Origin: CAYVQZ01 sp964453435
GTDB taxonomy: Bacteria > Abyssobacteria > SURF-5
Assembly: GCA_964453435.1 (NCBI GenBank)
Contig: CAYVQZ010000036.1
Coordinates: 1-54,736, forward strand
DNA: 54,736 bases
Direction of reading: 5' to 3'
Shown here one piece after another: positions 52,771 through 54,736 of this stretch (its first letter is position 1; each line of letters starts with the position of its first letter). A model generated the notes under the pieces. It saw nothing but the letters and a program-made list of their open reading frames with translations, was not told where the DNA came from and did not search any database. A program made the translations under genes and the position numbers.

Positions 52771-54289
52771 CTAAGCCACATTCCTGCTCCAGAATCACGT
52801 CTATTTTTTCTTGGTCCGGCATGAAGTTTTTTACGTGTTTTCCGAGTCGAAGCAATTCACCGCGTGAGGGATATCGCATTTTGCGCAGGTCCGTGGCGTT
52901 AACTTGCGTATGGCCGCTGAACAGTCGGAAATACCGGTCGAACAGCGTTGAATTGAGGAATATCAAAAGCCCCTTTGCCAACTCTGCCGGCATTCCCTTT
53001 CCCCTCGAATGGAAGTAATTCAGGTGATTTTCGAAACCAACCAGATGTGCATCGATACGTTCGGGGTCATATATGGCGGCAACCACCCGCCGATATTCCT
53101 CCTTCGCCGAGAAACGCCGGGTAAGCACGTAATGGCCGGCTGTTACTAATACATCTTGGGTTTCGTCGGATGAAACGATGGCGTTTGGCTTCCTTCCGTT
53201 CGGGAGAGGCCACTTCACGAAACCCTTCTCGAAATGACATGGATAGATAAGCGGCGCCGTTGCATGCTCGGCATTCTGGCGGAGATACCTTCGACAGCGA
53301 AATTCAACGACACGGCCCGTCGAAACCGTCAAGCCCAATTCATCCAAAGTGGTGTTAAACCGACCCATCCGCTGCATGATTTGCTTAGCGTCATCATCCT
53401 CAATGACATGGATGAAAACGTCGGGGTCTCCAGGCAAAACGACTCGTTGGAAGGGTACTTCCCTCACACTTGCGCGAGTAAAATCGGTTCCCTTTGAAAC
53501 CGATATGCATACCTTGCCGCGCTGATATTCTCCTCGCACACCGTAAAAGATGATGTTTTCTTGCAATACCGAGTCGTCGGCAAACGCCTCTTTTCTCGAT
53601 TCGAAGAGATGGATATGCCGGAGGCCGACCAAATCCAGGAGTGACCTGCGAAATCGTCTGAAGTAGGGTCCATTGCAAAAGCTTCGAGGCGTAATCGCCA
53701 CGAGTTCGCCGCCGGGTGTTAGGAGCCGGGCAGCCAGCCAAACGAAGGCGGAATAGAGGTTCGAAGTCTCAAATCCTGAGGTGTTCAGGCTTTTCCTGAT
53801 ATTTGCTTGGCGATTGATCTTCTTGTAGGGAGGGTTCAAAATTGCGTGCGTGAATTTCTTCATGCGCTCGCCGAAAAGTCCGTCATCCACTTCCGGAATC
53901 GCCGCTGAAATAAAATCCTCGTAAAACAAGGTCGCGTCAAAGCGGATGTTCAGTTCTGCGCATGTTTTTTGGCAATGACTGACCGTCTTATCCAAGTGAG
54001 GGGCGAGTTTCTTATCGTTTTCGAACGCGACAATCGCAATCGACGTGGGCGGTTGGGGTCTTGAGCAAAGCTCCGCAACCAGCGCCGCAAAGAGCGTCCC
54101 TGTTCCCGCGCCGGCATCGAGAATTCTCGCTTCATCAGGAGAACCCTCGAACAGCGATGCCATGAATCGGGCAATAGGAACCGGCGTAAGAAACTGGCCG
54201 ACCTGCGAACGTTTTTCACGCGAAGTGGCGCCTCTGAGAATCCTGTGCGTCCTTTCGAGATGCAGCGCAATTTCAGATTTTGATTGCAT
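52763..54289 (-). CDS. Adenine-N6 DNA methyltransferase, PstI/BsuBI type
   Basis: A 508-residue partner of the endonuclease; M.PstI has 507. Motif X-like QFLTPVPIARFMASLF near 43-58, the S-adenosylmethionine motif ILDAGAGTGTLF near 68-79, and the catalytic NPPYKKI near 152-158 define an N6-adenine methyltransferase of the gamma class. The C-terminal part is the target-recognition region. The start is uncertain: ATG at 54289, or a TTG eleven codons upstream; I prefer the ATG. A GGGGCACCCC palindrome (54311-54320) lies upstream and could be a regulatory site. Confidence 0.9.
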   Translation of the reverse strand: MQSKSEIALHLERTHRILRGATSREKRSQVGQFLTPVPIARFMASLFEGSPDEARILDAGAGTGTLFAALVAELCSRPQPPTSIAIVAFENDKKLAPHLDKTVSHCQKTCAELNIRFDATLFYEDFISAAIPEVDDGLFGERMKKFTHAILNPPYKKINRQANIRKSLNTSGFETSNLYSAFVWLAARLLTPGGELVAITPRSFCNGPYFRRFRRSLLDLVGLRHIHLFESRKEAFADDSVLQENIIFYGVRGEYQRGKVCISVSKGTDFTRASVREVPFQRVVLPGDPDVFIHVIEDDDAKQIMQRMGRFNTTLDELGLTVSTGRVVEFRCRRYLRQNAEHATAPLIYPCHFEKGFVKWPLPNGRKPNAIVSSDETQDVLVTAGHYVLTRRFSAKEEYRRVVAAIYDPERIDAHLVGFENHLNYFHSRGKGMPAELAKGLLIFLNSTLFDRYFRLFSGHTQVNATDLRKMRYPSRGELLRLGKHVKNFMPDQEKIDVILEQECGLDE

Positions 54290-54564
54290 GATATAGTCTA
54301 AGCCGAGTTCGGGGTGCCCCAACGAAATCCAAGGCGATTTCTGCTCCCCCCAGACCTTTTTTTTCAGTATATAGCAGCCGCAAACAGAAATACAAGTGAA
54401 TGGAAAGCTTGGGTCTGTTTGGCAACTGTGGCCTTACATCGGACAGTGGCACCGATTCTACGTTGCGGGCACTCCCTCAATCACGCTGATTTCCGCGGCG
54501 GTGGGGACGACACAGTTAAGTTTGAGCCCCGCCTCCTTGAGGGGAATAGGAGGCGCCGCACAAT

Positions 54565-54736
54565 ATGTGCCGCAGAACTGTTTTGCCAGTGATTGTTTTG
54601 CTCCTTCTCGCCTGCCTCCCGCTGCCGGCTGAAGGAGCATTTTGGGGCCCCGAATGCACATTTTGGGAAGGGCCCGATATTCGCCCGACGGCGAGAGGAC
54701 CAAACGGCGACATCTCCGAGTGCCCGTGCCACCTCA
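54565..54736 (+). CDS. Partial small secreted protein, copy 2 (N-terminus only)
   Basis: Mirror image of the gene at the left end, running off the right end of the window. It begins MCRRTVLPVIVLLLLACLPL; the mature part has GPECTFWEGPDIRPTARGP and ends the visible piece with ECPCHL. The same in-frame TAG lies six codons upstream of the ATG. GGAGG is 13 bases upstream. The signal sequence differs from copy 1 at residues 4, 6, 9, 10 and 22, whereas the mature sequence is identical. No family recognised. Confidence 0.7.
   Translation, partial: MCRRTVLPVIVLLLLACLPLPAEGAFWGPECTFWEGPDIRPTARGPNGDISECPCHL
54682..54736. repeat. Right contig-end inverted repeat (55 bp exact)
   Basis: Reverse complement of bases 1-55 without a mismatch. 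See the left-end entry for the interpretation. Confidence 0.85.

Noticed and set aside
1..54736. Terminal inverted repeats as the ends of a linear replicon or large transposon
   Set aside because: The arms are coding sequence of one gene family, the exact match stops at 55 bases, and no terminal-protein, telomere or transposase gene is in the window. An assembly break in a repeat is simpler.
1..54736. tRNA genes, rRNA genes, CRISPR arrays, prophage or integrase genes
   Set aside because: No T-loop-like sequences in a cloverleaf context, no regularly spaced repeats and no phage or recombinase motifs were seen.

Overview
This 54.7 kb window reads as one contig from an uncultured, anaerobic, Gram-negative-type bacterium with moderately high GC. 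The metabolic signs of anaerobiosis are a tungsten-type aldehyde:ferredoxin oxidoreductase, DUF362 and DUF2148 iron-sulfur proteins, and corrinoid methyl-transfer enzymes. Lipoprotein and undecaprenyl-phosphate sugar-transfer genes suggest a diderm envelope. There is no rRNA, tRNA or phylogenetic marker that would fix the phylum, so I do not name one. Both ends of the contig break inside two diverged copies of one small secreted-protein gene. The two copies share exactly 55 identical bases at the tips, which looks like an assembly-graph overlap.

Layout. 0-2.9 kb: broken secreted-protein gene, D-aminoacylase, Lin0512-family protein. 3.0-5.2 kb: an unusual non-coding leader with its own strong promoter, a possible 19-residue leader peptide and a terminator, ahead of a pseudo-nucleotidyltransferase/phosphoglycosyl-transferase fusion for surface polysaccharide. 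5.5-8.1 kb: ClpB. 8.2-11.6 kb: class III aminotransferase, self-operated TetR regulator, MFS transporter. 12.2-17.4 kb: PilZ protein, small membrane protein, ClpX-like unfoldase without its zinc domain, and an HDOD-histidine kinase operon. 17.9-23.6 kb: DUF362 ferredoxin-like protein, SNF-family Na+ symporter, Yip1-like membrane protein, GH4 glycosidase. 23.7-33.4 kb: a minus-strand block of CoA and aldehyde chemistry (acyl-CoA dehydrogenase, SDR epimerase, MoaD-like protein, AOR, DUF362, enoyl-CoA hydratase, SCP2, ThDP enzyme). 33.6-36.8 kb: DUF1573 lipoprotein, HEAT and TPR proteins. 37.6-41.3 kb: YkgJ protein and CarB. 41.4-43.1 kb: a pair of DUF2148 proteins. 44.0-47.4 kb: a split, MetH-like methyl-transfer operon ending in a YcgR-like PilZ protein. 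47.4-51.6 kb: orphan sugar-type ABC ATPase, enolase-superfamily enzyme, beta-hydroxyacid dehydrogenase. 51.8-54.3 kb: a PstI/BsuBI-type restriction-modification pair.

How the parts may work together. The central block looks like anaerobic oxidation of aldehydes and acyl-CoAs, with electrons passing through iron-sulfur proteins. The ThDP-enzyme promoter and the tetR promoter share a GACTGACT motif downstream of the -10 box, so the TetR protein at 10 kb may also control the ThDP gene. At least five gene-free gaps carry members of one dispersed repeat family with imperfect terminal inverted repeats. Many promoters are of the housekeeping TTGACA-17-TATAAT type and are listed separately.
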